Part shown: one piece after another, positions 19,121 through 31,139 of the stretch
Numbering within the stretch: position 1 is the stretch's first letter
Layout: each line of letters begins with the position of its first letter
DNA from: Lycocorax pyrrhopterus obiensis
Lineage: Eukaryota > Chordata > Aves > Passeriformes > Paradisaeidae
DNA: 64,000 nt
Reading direction: 5' to 3'
NCBI GenBank assembly: GCA_014706295.1
Contig: JACSVZ010000008.1
Coordinates: 18,951,659-19,015,658 of the forward strand
The notes under the pieces: generated by a model
What the model was told of the DNA's origin: nothing
The model's input: the letters and a program-made list of their open reading frames with translations, nothing else
The model's database searches: none
Position numbers and translations under genes: made by a program

Positions 19121-22100
19121 TGAAACCCCCCTCTCAATGGGAGTCTTGTGGTTTACCCCTCACCCCAAACTAGAACTAGGAACTCAGGGAGTTCTGAACG
19201 AATTGAACATTTAAAAGGAAAGTCAAATGACTTGCCAAGTGTTAAATTTCTTGAAAAGTTCGTTTCAACTTAATGTTTACTCCCACAGAATTGACCAGTG
19301 TTTATCTGAATGCTCAAAAAATCCAGCCTACACCCCTTGATGATCTGGGTGGCTGAATCTCTCTCTCCCCCTTCTCCCCCCAACCAGCTGCAGCCAGAAC
19401 TCCATAATAGCCAGTAAATTCAATCTTTTATCTGAATGCTAACAAAGAAAGGATGAATTCAGAAACCTTAAATAGACCTACTGTTGACTTCAACACAGCT
19501 TGAGACAGCCTTTTTTAATAATAAAATATTCTGAATTTTTAGTGTGTGTGTATCAAATTGCATGTCCTCTTAAATGAGGAGATGGCAACATTTCTGTTGC
19601 TCAGAACTTTAGACTGGCATAACCCAGCAATGAAATCATTATTATCTGAAGCTGTTTTAAATTCCCACAGATTATGTTGAAAACAAACCATTTCTGGCCA
19701 GCAAAAGTTATTATTAAGAAAATTTTGAGTGAGTCAAGAATTAAATTGAATGTCCTCAGGTTGGAAAATAGTACCCTTGTTTTCATCTTGTTCTCACTAA
19801 TGCTAGTTCACTGTGATCTTCCTTAAAGTTTCCTGGAGTTGTTATCTGTAACTAAATACATCACTTTTTTGGATGGTCATGGTGTTCACACGGAATCTAT
19901 GTTTAAGTAAAGTTAAAAATAACAGTGCATCTCAACAATTTCAAGTAAAATACATTACAGTACATTACCTTGGATTCTAGAGTTAAGGGAAATTGCATTT
20001 AGAAATCTGTATTTATTAGGTTGTTGGACTGCACAATAAAGATACAAAATCGACCTTATCTCTCTGTCCAGGCATCTACTAGCCCACACAATAATGACTA
20101 CAGCAGTTTAGTATTGTCCCTAGATGCAGCTCTTTTTTTTTTTTTTCAAGATTACATTTTTTAAATCATGTTTATACTGCTTATTTCCTTATAGGATGAT
20201 ACTGTGATGGGAAGGAAATGACAGATGCTAAAATGTTAAAATTTACATTAGCTACTGCATAGTATCCCTAGTGTGCAGACTTAGGGGTACTTGGAGATTT
20301 TAAATGCTTCAATATTTTTATGTATTTATATTATTTTGTAACTTAACTCTGAAATTCTTTATTGTATTAAAAAAAAAACAACAAAAAAAAACCCAAGAAA
20401 AAACCAACCCAACCAAACCAAGGCATCCATATAAAATTCTTCCTTTAGTTACTGACTGTATGCCCTCAAGTTACTTCCATCTTACTGTCATTCTTGTTTT
20501 GCTTAAGAATTCTCTTTTTAAAGAGTAGTCTTACTCTTGCAACATTCCCACAGAATGTTTTTTGCCCCCAAGACTATTAATCAGGTGAAAGCTTGAAGGC
20601 TTTGCCATCTTGCTGCACATTCAAACAGCAGCTAGAAAAGGACAGCTGTAGTGTGGCTTGAAGATCTTTCTTGATTCCTGTCTTTGACTTTCTTGTTTCA
20701 AGTGCTAAGACTATTTTCTCTTGTTATTGCCATGGCAGGGTTTCACCTCATCCTTTGCATGTGTAGCAAACAGGACTTTTAGTAAGTATTTGCAGCAGAC
20801 CAGTACAAACTAAGAGAAGTCACTTGTTGGATTTGTCTGCAGAAAGAAAAAAAAATTCCCCAAACAAGCAGATTTCAGACAGAATAGCAAGAGATCTGTT
20901 CTCATAGTAGTAAAATAGCCTCCAACATTCATGTACACAGAGATAGCCATAATGTATGTTGGCCCTGAAAGATTCCTTAGAGGGCAGAGGGAGAGATCAA
21001 ATAGAGGTCAAGTGAGTAACTGTTTATAGATGGTTAACTAGAATGACAGAGAACTGTGGTAGCTGCTTTTCTAACGATGTTTAAAAGTTTAAACTTGCTT
21101 CCCTGGGAGTTTTGCATGTGATTTCAGTGGATATGAAATTGGCCCTTAAGGGCAGACTCCATCTCTTCTTTTATCCCAGCAGAGCACATCCCACCTTGGT
21201 CTAACCTTTCATGAAGAAACTCAAAGCGTGATAAATTTTGCTTGGGTTTAAGTTTTGTTATGAGCATAGCTCTTGGCCTCGCTGTAAGGAGTTTCCTGAA
21301 AGCTTGGGGTAAAACAGAGCCAAGTTTGCCGTGTTCTGCCTCTCCCTCTGAGCACCAAGCTGACACCATGGAGGGGATTTTATTCCAAGAGTGTTTCAAA
21401 CTGTGTGGCTTTGCTTGGGTTTCGCTTGGACTGTTCAGGTTCACTGAGCTTGCAGGCCACTGTGAGGAACCTGGAGCTCAGCAGTAAAGGTTCCCTATTC
21501 CCAGCAAGAGGAGGCACCTGGGAGGTCTGGCCAGGGCCGAGCTCAGCTCTGCCTTTATACTCTCTCCATGGGAAAGTGATGCACGGACAACCAGAGCATT
21601 AGAACTGAAACGCTTTAAGAGTCTGCAGGGAAAAGATCTAGCCCAGTGTTCAGGTCAGAATGGTCAGGGGTCCTTACAACACCCATCTCATTTCTTTCAG
21701 GCTTTCATTTGGCTAATCAAGTATGAGACACGTGTCTCTTGGGACTTTTTTTTTTTGCTATTATTTGCTTTCAATTTAAGATAGGCATGAACAAAACACC
21801 ATAACCCAAACATCTACAGACTTTGGGGATTTTCAGACTCTGAAACAAATTTTCCAGCTGCATTCTTCCTCAAAAAAGACTAGGGTTTTGTCTGTATTAG
21901 CAACTTGCAAGGTGCAATAAGAACAGAACTAAAGAGCAAAGCAGTCATTCCATTCCATTCCATTTCAAGGGCTTTTTTTATTTTTTTTTAGTCTGAATTG
22001 CTATTTAGCAAGAGGACTATTTGTCCTTCTGGAGTTCATTTTATGACTTTTTTCATCCTAAAACAACCTCCTTCACACATTCAGAGACAGCTTTGCGATG

Positions 22101-22360
22101 CAAAGTAAATAGAAACAGGCCTTCAAAAAGGCCACGCCAAAAGCAGATCCCGGATCCCAATTAAACCCGAAATGCAGGTGCGAGCCCGGAGCCGCGACAG
22201 CCGGGTCCGAACCCCGGGTACCGCTCTGACATCCCGGGCTGCGGGCGCCGCCGGTTGCGTGTCCTGGGGGGCCCTCTAGTGCCTGGAGAGCGCGCCCCAG
22301 CCGGGATGGACACCAGGGAAAGCCTCTCCTCACACTTCAGCCCTACTTCGCTTTCGGCTT
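19121..22360. other. Intergenic stretch, no gene recognised
   Basis: Mostly A+T-rich DNA with a T14 run near 20131 and an A-rich tract at 20369-20430. A short (CATTC)n run lies near 21947-21965. A small G+C-rich patch at 22140-22320 contains several CpGs, too small to call an island. No exon-like structure is visible. Confidence 0.6.
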
Positions 22361-22366
22361 TTGAAA

Positions 22367-22494
22367 GTCTTCTTCTTCTTCCTTTTCTTTTTCTTTATCT
22401 TTTTCCTCTTTTTCTTTTTCTTTCTTCTTTTTCTTTCCCGTTTTCTTTTTTTTTCCTCCCCCCCCCTTTTTTTTCTTAACCTCCTCCTTTCTCC
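22367..22494. repeat. Polypyrimidine (T/C) tract
   Basis: The plus strand is almost purely T and C over about 125 bases, including runs of C and T around 22458-22475. ORFs through it encode only Phe/Leu/Ser-rich low-complexity sequence. Such mirror-like purine-pyrimidine tracts can adopt triplex structure. Confidence 0.9.
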
Positions 22495-22742
22495 AAATAG
22501 TCTGGAAAAATCTGAAAATCGGAATTTTTATAAATGCCTTTTTATAATTCTAAAAAATCCATTATTTTAATGTTGCTTTTCAAAAGTCCTAGAGACAATT
22601 AAAACCATAAATATAGTCATTTTAGGCAAGAGTAACCACAGAATCACATCACATAAAAGCCCAGAGTAATAGGTAAGATAAAAAACGAGCAAAAGAGAGA
22701 AAGGGTGTGTGAGGGACAGGCTCGTGTGCTGTGTGCCCAGAG

Positions 22743-22802
22743 CCAGGCAGTAGTGCCTGGGCAGCAGATCCAGGGAATATCTGCCTGCTGATGAGGCAGA
22801 TA
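22743..22802. promoter_or_regulatory. Two adjacent short inverted repeats, one with opposed GATA motifs
   Basis: CCAGGCA-GTAG-TGCCTGG (22743-22760) is a 7-bp stem with a 4-base loop. TATCTGCCT (22778-22786) and AGGCAGATA (22794-22802) form a perfect 9-bp stem around a 7-base loop and place TATC and GATA in opposite orientation. Function is inferred from sequence only. Confidence 0.4.
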
Positions 22803-23524
22803 AATTAAAGCTAGTTTAGAGATCTGTTCTCTGGGTTGTGGGCAGCTGTATTAATCTCACATTGAAGCGAGACCCAGCAAACGGATTGCTTGTGGTGATG
22901 GAAATATTTCATTTGCTGGCACTGTTCCGACATTCGTTGTGTAAAGTTGCCAGATGATGAAAATGTTTAGTTTGCAATAAACAATCATTAACATCACTTA
23001 AGAAACACGTCACTCACACAACAAGAACATGTGTCTTACAGGTCCAGGCCCAACTGGGGTGTGGAGATTGGGACACACCAAATGCCATCATTCGCTCCCT
23101 TGCTGGAGTGGGCTTTTACTCAGAGCTTTCCTGGATCTTACAGCCAATAGCTGACTGCGTAACTGAGGTTTTCAGAGCCAGCTCCTAAACCTTTGCTCAC
23201 TTAGAGGAAAACACCCAGCCAGAAATGAATCCCTGAAGGACACACCCATGACCTGCCACTCCCCCAGCATGGCAGCAGAAATATCAGGTAGTCATCTTTC
23301 CTCCTTTGAGTAGCTCTGGTCTTGTGGCTGTAGCTACTCTCCCTCTCTTCTGCTTCAGCATTTTGGGCCTGAATACATGTTTCAGAGGATTATCACCATT
23401 CACACCGAAACACAGAGGGAGTAAGACCAGTTGGTATTCCTACAGTATCATTCAACATAATGGATCCCCAGCTGCATATAAACTTCAACCATCCACGAAG
23501 AGCATCAGAGTCATTCAGTTACAA

Positions 23525-23850
23525 GACATGGAGAAGTACAGTAAAGCCATCTAGTCCTTTTTTCTCACAGTGCAGGGTTGTTTCTGATTGAAGATTTATT
23601 GCCATTGCGTTCAATTGGTGCTTAAAAGTTTTCAGAGATTCAGCTTCTATTTCTTCCCCTGGAGGTCTTTCTATAGTCCAATATGACTTACCATCAGAAA
23701 TCTTTCTTTCCTAATGTCTCTACTTTTAAATCCTCCCTTCTGGAGCGTAAAAAAATCTATTTATGCTAATTTACTACTTTACAATATTCCTCTCTGGAGA
23801 TGGTTTCTATTTCCTTTTTGACTCACACAACCAAATGATAAATGCCCATG
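23525..23850 (-). mobile_element. CR1-type LINE 3' fragment, antisense
   Basis: On the plus strand the piece runs GCCATCTAGTCC, then GTGCTTAAAAGTTTTCAGAG, then CCTGGAGGTCTTTCTATAGT and TCTTTCCTAATGTCTCTAC. This follows the order of an inverted CR1 3' end as seen in turtle and bird genomes ('gtcatctagtcc ... gttcttaaaaacctccag ... ttcctaatgtc'). It is old and has many differences. The element therefore lies on the minus strand. Confidence 0.6.
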
Positions 23851-24408
23851 TTATTTCATTGTCTTACATCATGAGTCCTAAAAATGTTGCTGTTGTTGTA
23901 TCTCAGTTCACAAACAGGCACTGACATTTGCTGATGCATAGGTGGTTTTATACTTTTAAGCATTTGTGTCTTTGTTAGCTTACCAAAAGCAGTTTGCACG
24001 CTATTTTCGACCTGGCAAAGACCATACAGGTAAGGGATTCATACAGACTTAATTTCATGTCAACAAATTCAGCCACGATTTTAACTGACCAGACCGGAAC
24101 ACAACTGTGCAAACAGCAAACATTTGACAAAGCATCTATGTAGAGGCTTGTAATCTCATTTTTAGGAGTTGCTCAAAGTTACTGACCTCAGAAAAATCAG
24201 TATTTCATAATTATATGTCTGCAGGAATTGGTTCCTCAGAACTTGCTTCATTCAGTAAAAACCACTGAGATCTAAACAAGGCAGTTTAGAAGAAAATTTG
24301 TCAGTTTTGCTTTTCTTCTAATCTACAGTGACCGCCCACATTTTCAGGAAAAAGAACTAGCTCAAAATGTGTGTATGTATTTAAACCCCCGCACCTTCTT
24401 CTTGTTTT

Positions 24409-24472
24409 GTGACATGTACATTAAGCTAAGCCCTAAGAACGTGACATATACATTAAGCTAAGCTCTAGGAAC
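24409..24472. repeat. 32-bp tandem duplication
   Basis: Two head-to-tail copies of a 32-bp unit beginning GTGACATGTACATTAAGCTA lie at 24409-24440 and 24441-24472, with three differences between them. The unit contains no motif I recognise. Confidence 0.9.
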
Positions 24473-27400
24473 GTCAGTCTCCCACAAGGGAATAAAGTAG
24501 GTGTTTAAACCTGGCATAGTCACCCCCTTCACACATGCATACAATCAATTCCCCGGCATCTGTAGCACAGTTTACTACAACTTTTTTTTGCTGTGTGTTA
24601 ATTTAACATGTACACAAAGCTCTGACAGTGTATCCCAGGTGGAGGGACTGATCCTTGGCCCCGCTCCCACGTCACAGAGCAAACACAGCACAGAGGTGTC
24701 AACATCAGTTAGAGCTTCGCAGCTGGACATTCCCCACGCGCAGTGAAGTGCCCAACGCCAGTCTGCCTGGTGCTCTCATCCTGCCCTGCTGCAGCTCCCT
24801 CAGTGGTGTTTGGGGGCCGGTCTGGTGTGGGACGTGAGCTTGGTGTGTTACAGAGCAGGGAGATTTCATTGACAGAGCACAGCCAGCTGACAGGCACTGT
24901 GACATTTACAGATGCAAAGCACGCAGAGGAAGATGCATGAGAGCAGTACAAAGGCCACATTATTTCAGATCAAAGGTCTGTGTAGCTCAGAATCCCCTCT
25001 CCAGCCATGCTCAAGAGCAGATGCTCAAGGGTGGAGGGCAAGCATGGCTGAAGCTCCCTGCAGCAAGCCCTCCCGGCACATGGCCCCGAGTCTGGGCTCA
25101 GCTCCAAGAAGGATGTGAAGCTCCTAACATCCCACTGGTTTCAGCAGTTTCAAGCAGGTCTCGCATCATTTGATTTTAGCAGGGAATCAGAAACTTCAGT
25201 AGAAAGAACCGTGGGTATAGACACTAGTTTTTGAAAAATTTTGCTGTGTTCTCCCTGAAGAAACAAAATCCAGCTTCCTTCCCCACCCCACCCTGATTAT
25301 AAAGAGCCTTTTTTAGCTCCTGCAATATCTGAAAAACAGCAGTTGGAATTTATAGAATAGTAAATGTCTGCCCTGAAGATAAAGTCAAGAACACCTGGAA
25401 ACAAGAACAATATTGCACCTTCCTTGTCCAGCAGGAGCTCATGGCAATGTCCCAGTGCAATAAAGTACTTATCAATAACCTCATTGGAAAAGCCCAGATG
25501 GTAGGGCTGCTAAGACAGCAGGCACCAGAAAGTCAGGGAATTCAGAGCAAAGAGAGACTTTAGGCTTGAAAAATCAGTCTGAGAATGCTAAATTTGTGAG
25601 GTTTCAGTGGTGTTTCTCTCTATGTCCAGTTAGCAAATTATAGCAAACTGGCTTTTCTTGTGAAGAACAACAAAATTAATATCTGTAGTGTGCCCATCTA
25701 AGGACATAAATCCTGGTTTTTTGCAAACCATTTTCCCAGAATAACACCACAGCAAACATCCCCTTCTCTTGTAACTGAGGAAATGAGGAGAAGGAATGTG
25801 CCTGGACCAAGCCACTCTGCGCAAGAGGCCAGTATCTGATGTGCTGGCTCGTAAATGACACAAGAAGATTTTCTCTGGATTTACAGCCTCATCGGTTCCG
25901 TGGGGGCTGTAGTTTTCCCTTTTACATTTCTTGGAGGTGTTGCATGCGCTCTCAAACAGGAGATCTGCTGTGGAAACAAAAGCTTTTCAGATCTCCCTCA
26001 GAAGGTAGCCTTTTCCTCCCAAGCAAACACCCTGACCAGGTGGACTGCCTGCAGCTGGGATGCAGGAGCAAGAGTAAGTTGTTTAAAGGTCATAAAAACC
26101 CTTGGGCTTAGCTTTTATTTGTGGAAGAAAAACCCAGGTGGCAGATGCTTCTCTGCACTCCTCCTAACATGTGCCATGAGAGTGAACCTGCCTGAGAGTT
26201 AGCTGCAATGCAGGTGAAGAAGAAATCAGCTGGGTTGGCTGTGTGAAATATATCTCAATGTAGACATTGCTGTGGAGCTCTTTGTGAGGACGCCTTAGTA
26301 CCTCACAGACTTTATGAAAGGGGCTCCAGTTCCCTGGATGGAGACATGTGTTCGTTGTAGGTCTGTGGGGTACCTGCCTGCCTCCAGCTGCCATCTCAGG
26401 AATACTTGTGTCTACAAGCTTCTTATCATCGGACAGGCATGCTGCACACATGAGCTGCTCCAAACAGCATTAAAAGCCTATATCCGGGCATCCAAATACC
26501 ACACAGAAGATTCTGTCCTGGTGTTTTATTCCCATTTTAAGGATGGAAGAACCATGGCAGAGTGTTATTCTGAACAGTGGCTGCAAGAGTGTCCTTTCAT
26601 TTGGGGTGAAGCAGTGTCCGGAAGGCTGAATCTTGCTTGCAGCAATGAGTGCTGCCAGGTCCAGCTGGCTGGTATGAGTATTCTGGCCTTTGGAAAACAG
26701 CTGCTCAAGGAGCACTATGACACTAAGAGCTATTTATGGAATTTGAGATTACTCAGAAGTCTGTAATAAAGGCAAGGCTAAGCCCAGGCTCTCAAGGGGT
26801 GCAGATTACTGCCGTAGCTGCAGTGATCCTCAGCTACAACGGCTCCTTGTGAAAGCTGAGAGACTTTCTGAAGTTGCCAGAGATAACTAATATTCCCTGT
26901 CTTCCATTTACCTACTCCAAGCCATGGAACCACCCCCAAGTCCCTCATGGGACGCAGGACAAACATCCATACCACTCAGCTCCTGCACACTGCAGTGGAT
27001 TGCCCTGGCATGCCGGTGCTGCCTGTAGCCCCCATGAACACACACCACTGAACGTGAGCTCAGCCAGCACCACTTACCGCCCTGTGCCTTCAGCTCGGCC
27101 CAAGCCCAGCCTGATTCAGTTCCACATGTGGGGCAAAGGGGTAAGGGATGTTGCAGTGACCTCTGCAGCTTACAGCCGATGGCCCTGGGAGAGTATCCGG
27201 TGTATCTGTGGGAAAGTGTCGAGTTCCTGGCATGTACGTGCGAGGCAGTGGCAACAGAAACAAAAGTGGCTGAAGCACATGGCTCAGCATCTTCTGTCCT
27301 GACTGACACAATGACAGTTGCACGAGAGCATTGACTGAGAGAATGAGGAATGATGGGGCTGATCTGTACTGCCCCTGCCTTGCCACCTGGGTCCTTGGGG

Positions 27401-27874
27401 GAAAGTTGCTGGGAAGAGATCAGCACTAAAAAGCAGCAAGTTCAGTTCCAGGCATGGAGAGTTCAAGGCTATCAGATCCTTGGTGGCCTGGGACTGCTGC
27501 TTCTAGAAGGGTCAATACAGAAAGGATTAACTCACTGGCAAAGGGCCCGGTGAGCGTGGGGCTTCCTTCCAAAACCTCCCAGCCTGAAGGGCTTTATTCA
27601 GCCCTAACTCCAGATGCTACTAAACAAGAGGAATAGGAATTTCCCAAACATTTACACTGCTAGGGCTGTGAGGCTGGAAGAGAGAGGAGGAGGATCTTGC
27701 TCATCAGGGAGCAAGACACCATCCCAGCACACCAAGGTAGAACACTGCTGGGAGGCAGCAGCACAGATGAGCAAGAGCTACCCTGTCCTTGCACTAGGAT
27801 CTGACTCAGAGTAGTCAGCTTCCTTAATTTCCACTGTCTGCAAGCCCAGAGATTGCTTATGGCATGTTCAGCAG

Positions 27875-28110
27875 CTGGCCCGTCTGTCTAATCTCCCCCT
27901 TTTTTATCTCTGTCACCCTCTCATCCTTCCCTTTGCTCACCTCATACATTTACTCTTAGTCCATCTCCGCATTTTTTTAATTCTTGCTCCTCCAGCTCCC
28001 TACTTCTCCGTTCCTCTTCCCTCCTTTTCTCTCCTCATTGTCCTGCTCTGCCTCTGTTCTGCCTCTCTTTTTTCTCACCTCAGTCCTCCCATATGCTCCA
28101 CTTCCCTGGA
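27875..28110. repeat. Pyrimidine-rich low-complexity segment
   Basis: About 235 bases of the plus strand are dominated by C and T with repeated CTCCTT/TCTCCT words, without a strict repeat unit. Confidence 0.75.
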
Positions 28111-29114
28111 AGCACCTGCTAGAACTGGGTCCCACACAGCCATTAGAGATGTGTAAGCACTAGCAGTGTTCTTGGGCATGTGGAAACTGCACCTTTATGA
28201 GATACTGCCCAAGACATCCCATCCTCAGGAAGGATGGCTTAGAAATATCTGCTGTCTGTGTCCTTTGCTCTGTGGGATGTATCAGACAGTTCTTTCAGCC
28301 TCCCTGTGTGGCCAATACTAGGTCCTGTCTCTCATTTCCATAGAAAACATTTAATTTCTAAAAGCGACAAAACTGTGTAGGTTTAAAAGTACATCAAGGT
28401 TTGTGGACTCCAAGGTTGTACAATACAAGGAAAGATCTTCTGGTCTGAGTCCAGATCCCATAATCACATAAATAACCCTCTTATTCCACACCTCTTTAAT
28501 CTAGTCTGCTGACAGACTCTTTCAAAGCCTGCTTGAAACATTAAGGACTTTCTCTTAATTGCGGCTTCAACTTATTCTTCATCCATTTATCAATAACTTG
28601 TTCTTGCATGATACAGTCTGTGCTGTGATGAATCTCTTCTCCCTCACTTAAAGACAAAACTTTTAGCTAGTCTTTTTGGGAGTTTTTCCTGATTTGGTAA
28701 GGACAGACCTTTTGGCGTTTACATGTCCAGTGCAGTTAGCACAGAAGTCACAAGCAGGACTATCAGCTACAGCCCCATCATGCAATCTTCAGTGTCACCC
28801 TTCATCTACTTCCACTTGAACAGGGTTATCTAGCTGGTGCCATCTAACTCGGGAAGGTTGCACTTCATTTCGATGTACTGAGTAAATTCTCAGCTCCACT
28901 GATACTCCATCTTCTAACAGCAGGGGTAAAAGGGCAGACGATTGTTTATGTTGGTTTCAGGCTCAATCATAATGTAGGGTTTTGTCTGAGTGGAAGTGCG
29001 GAATTGGAGCAGCTGGCAAAATTCAGGAAAACTATAGGATTCCCTTCAGATCAAAGGCAGTGACTTTCTTCTTTATTCCCACAACTGATCTTAAGGAACT
29101 CTCTTGTGCACTTC

Positions 29115-29133
29115 AAAAAAAAAAAAAAAAAAA
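29115..29133. repeat. Poly(A) tract, 19 bases
   Basis: An uninterrupted run of 19 A. No retroposed cDNA is recognisable to its left, so it is not called a retrotransposon tail. Confidence 0.9.
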
Positions 29134-30969
29134 GAAGTAATCATTTCCTCCTCCATCTCTTTTTTCATTGAATCTGATTGAAAATTTCTCATCAAAGCTT
29201 TTCCAGTAGATATTTGAGCTCTTGGTGAAGAGACAAAAGTTTCAGTGCCCTTGGAAACATTCAATTTTTCACTAAGTAAACAAACCAAATTATTTTTAGA
29301 TAAGAACAGCAGAGTCAGGGGAGAAGAGCAGGAGGATACTGGTTCTCAGTGGAAACGCAGTATGTTTTGTGTCAAAATGGAATATATTTCAACAAGCAGT
29401 ACAAGCTCATCAAAAGTTCCTTAAATTCAACTTCTGAAAATCTCCAATGTCAAGCCAAAAAATTGTTGAAAAGTAACAGTCTGTATCTGCTTGCCAGTTG
29501 TGTTGACTCTATTGCCTTGAGCCCTGAGACAGGCTTCTGAGTGGACTGGTGTCTGAAGTTGAGATACGTGCTTGTACTTATGTTCCAAAATTAAAGTTTT
29601 GTTTCAAAGAATCTCAGTTTGACCCCACTTCTTGACATGGTATGGGTTTTGGGAAGCTGTCAAATGGCCATTTGTGCACTACCTGTCAGAGTGGGTTAGG
29701 AGAAAGCTCCTTTCTCTTCAAAAAAGCTCTCAATCCAAGGAGAAACCTCCCTTTTCTTAAGCATGGCGAACACCAGAATATTGCACTTAGAAGCAGTCTG
29801 TGCAGTGAATAAGCTGCTTCTTCAAACACCTGGAAATTACCTGGCTTCTGGACAATGTGTTTTTTCAGAAATAAGGGGTCTTGAGCCCTTATAAACAGAC
29901 AGAGAAGTGTCACTGGAGCAGCACCAAGAGTGATCTGCAGCCGAGCAGATCCAGCAGCAGGAAGACACCAGACATACCTGGGCAATCCTGGCAGCCAGCA
30001 GCAGGCAGTACTCATGGCTGGACTCCCAGTGCTGGAGATATGGATATATTCATGCTGCAGGCTGAAGGAGCACAGAAATATCAAAAGATGTGAAGTTTTA
30101 TAAAAGCCACCCAGAGGATATGAAGACTACCAAATCCCAGTGACTTGAGTAAGAACTGTAGTTCAGCTTCCCACCCTGGATTTTCTGAGGAGGGGAATAA
30201 CCTGGGTGAAGTCTGTATGGAAATGTAATGCAGGTCTGTTGCCAGGGCAGAGAGCACTCTTGGAGGAGTTTAATTTTGGTGTCAGGCTGCCCTCCTTTGC
30301 AAAAGCCAGTGATGAATTTTGCACCGCTGAGTTATGCTGTCGTATGTGACTGTAGCTCTGTTTATTTTGAAAACTTGCTGTGCTGGAGGGAATTTACGAG
30401 CCAGCAATATTTCTACTTTATAGCACTTCCTTCATCCACATTCCTTCGTCTGGTCATTTACACGGGCTGGGCCCACGAGGAGAGGTCAGGGGGGCACTCG
30501 AGTGGTATCTAGAGGCTCAGAATGGAAACATGTTTTCTCACGCAAAAATAAATAAGGGAGAAATGTTTCCATTGCAGAAGAGGAGCAGAGGCTGGGATCC
30601 CAGCAGAGACCTACCAGGGAACAGCAGGCTGCCCAGCCAGGGCAATTAACAGCGTTTCACAACAGGTAAACACTGTACATAGTGTGTCTATTCTAGTGAC
30701 ACCCCCTTTGGCTTTGGCACACTGAAGTCTGGTTGCTTAAAATAGTCAGCAGCTGAAATGCAAAATACAGATGTAGTTATATCTGAATGAACAACCAAGG
30801 AGCTGACTGAGGAGCAGCTGTCTGTCTCTCCTGTGCTGCACCTGAACGCAAAGCGACTGCTCCCCTTGGATCACAGCTGGGGATTTTACATTTGAAGAGG
30901 CAATAGACAAAAAACCCCCAACTCTCCACACTGATTTTCTATATATACATATATACGCTCTCACTCTAC

Positions 30970-31135
30970 TGAGAAGTGGTAGATGACCCATCCCTTGATG
31001 GAAACATTCAGGGTCATGTTGGATGGGATTCTGAGCAACCTGATCTAATTGAAGGTGTCTCTGCTTATTTCAGGGAGTTTGGACTAGGACCTTTAAAGGT
31101 CCCTTTCAAACCAAATTATTCTAACATCTTATGAT
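30970..31135 (+). mobile_element. CR1 LINE 3' end
   Basis: The sequence follows the CR1 3' terminus closely: GATGACCCATCCCTTGATGG, then GTTGGATGGGATTCTGAGCA, then ACCTGATCTAATTGAAGGTG, TTTAAAGGTCCCTTTCAAAC and finally TTATTCTAACATCTTATGAT. The consensus end is '...ggttggatggggctctgagcaacctg ... attctatgattctatgat'. It is 5'-truncated, as most CR1 copies are, and only moderately diverged, making it the clearest CR1 in the window. Confidence 0.9.
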
Positions 31136-31139
31136 GCCC

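Larger units (their letters stand above)
24473..30960. other. Intergenic stretch, no gene recognised
   Basis: No coding exon, RNA gene or clear dispersed repeat is recognised. The segment includes a pyrimidine-rich stretch (27875-28110) and a 19-base A run (29115-29133). A 150-codon ORF at 26314-26766 lacks family features. A short TTTATTCCCATTTTAAGGAT piece within it (26525-26544) is faintly MIR-like. Confidence 0.6.

Noticed and set aside
18175..19123. ORFs of 276, 245 and 200 codons on both strands in the second CpG island
   Set aside because: Mutually overlapping in several frames, no domain or signal, and expected from stop-poor GC-rich DNA.
22367..22494. Lys/Glu/Arg-rich minus-strand reading of the purine tract as a gamma-type CXCL12 tail
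   Set aside because: It lies upstream of the gene, so it cannot be a 3' exon of CXCL12, and it is simple sequence.
22361..22570. Phe/Leu-rich ORF resembling a membrane segment
   Set aside because: It is a translation of the polypyrimidine tract, not a protein.
26314..26766. 150-codon plus-strand ORF with many cysteines
   Set aside because: No cysteine spacing of a known family; overlaps a faint MIR-like piece; length is within chance for 64 kb.
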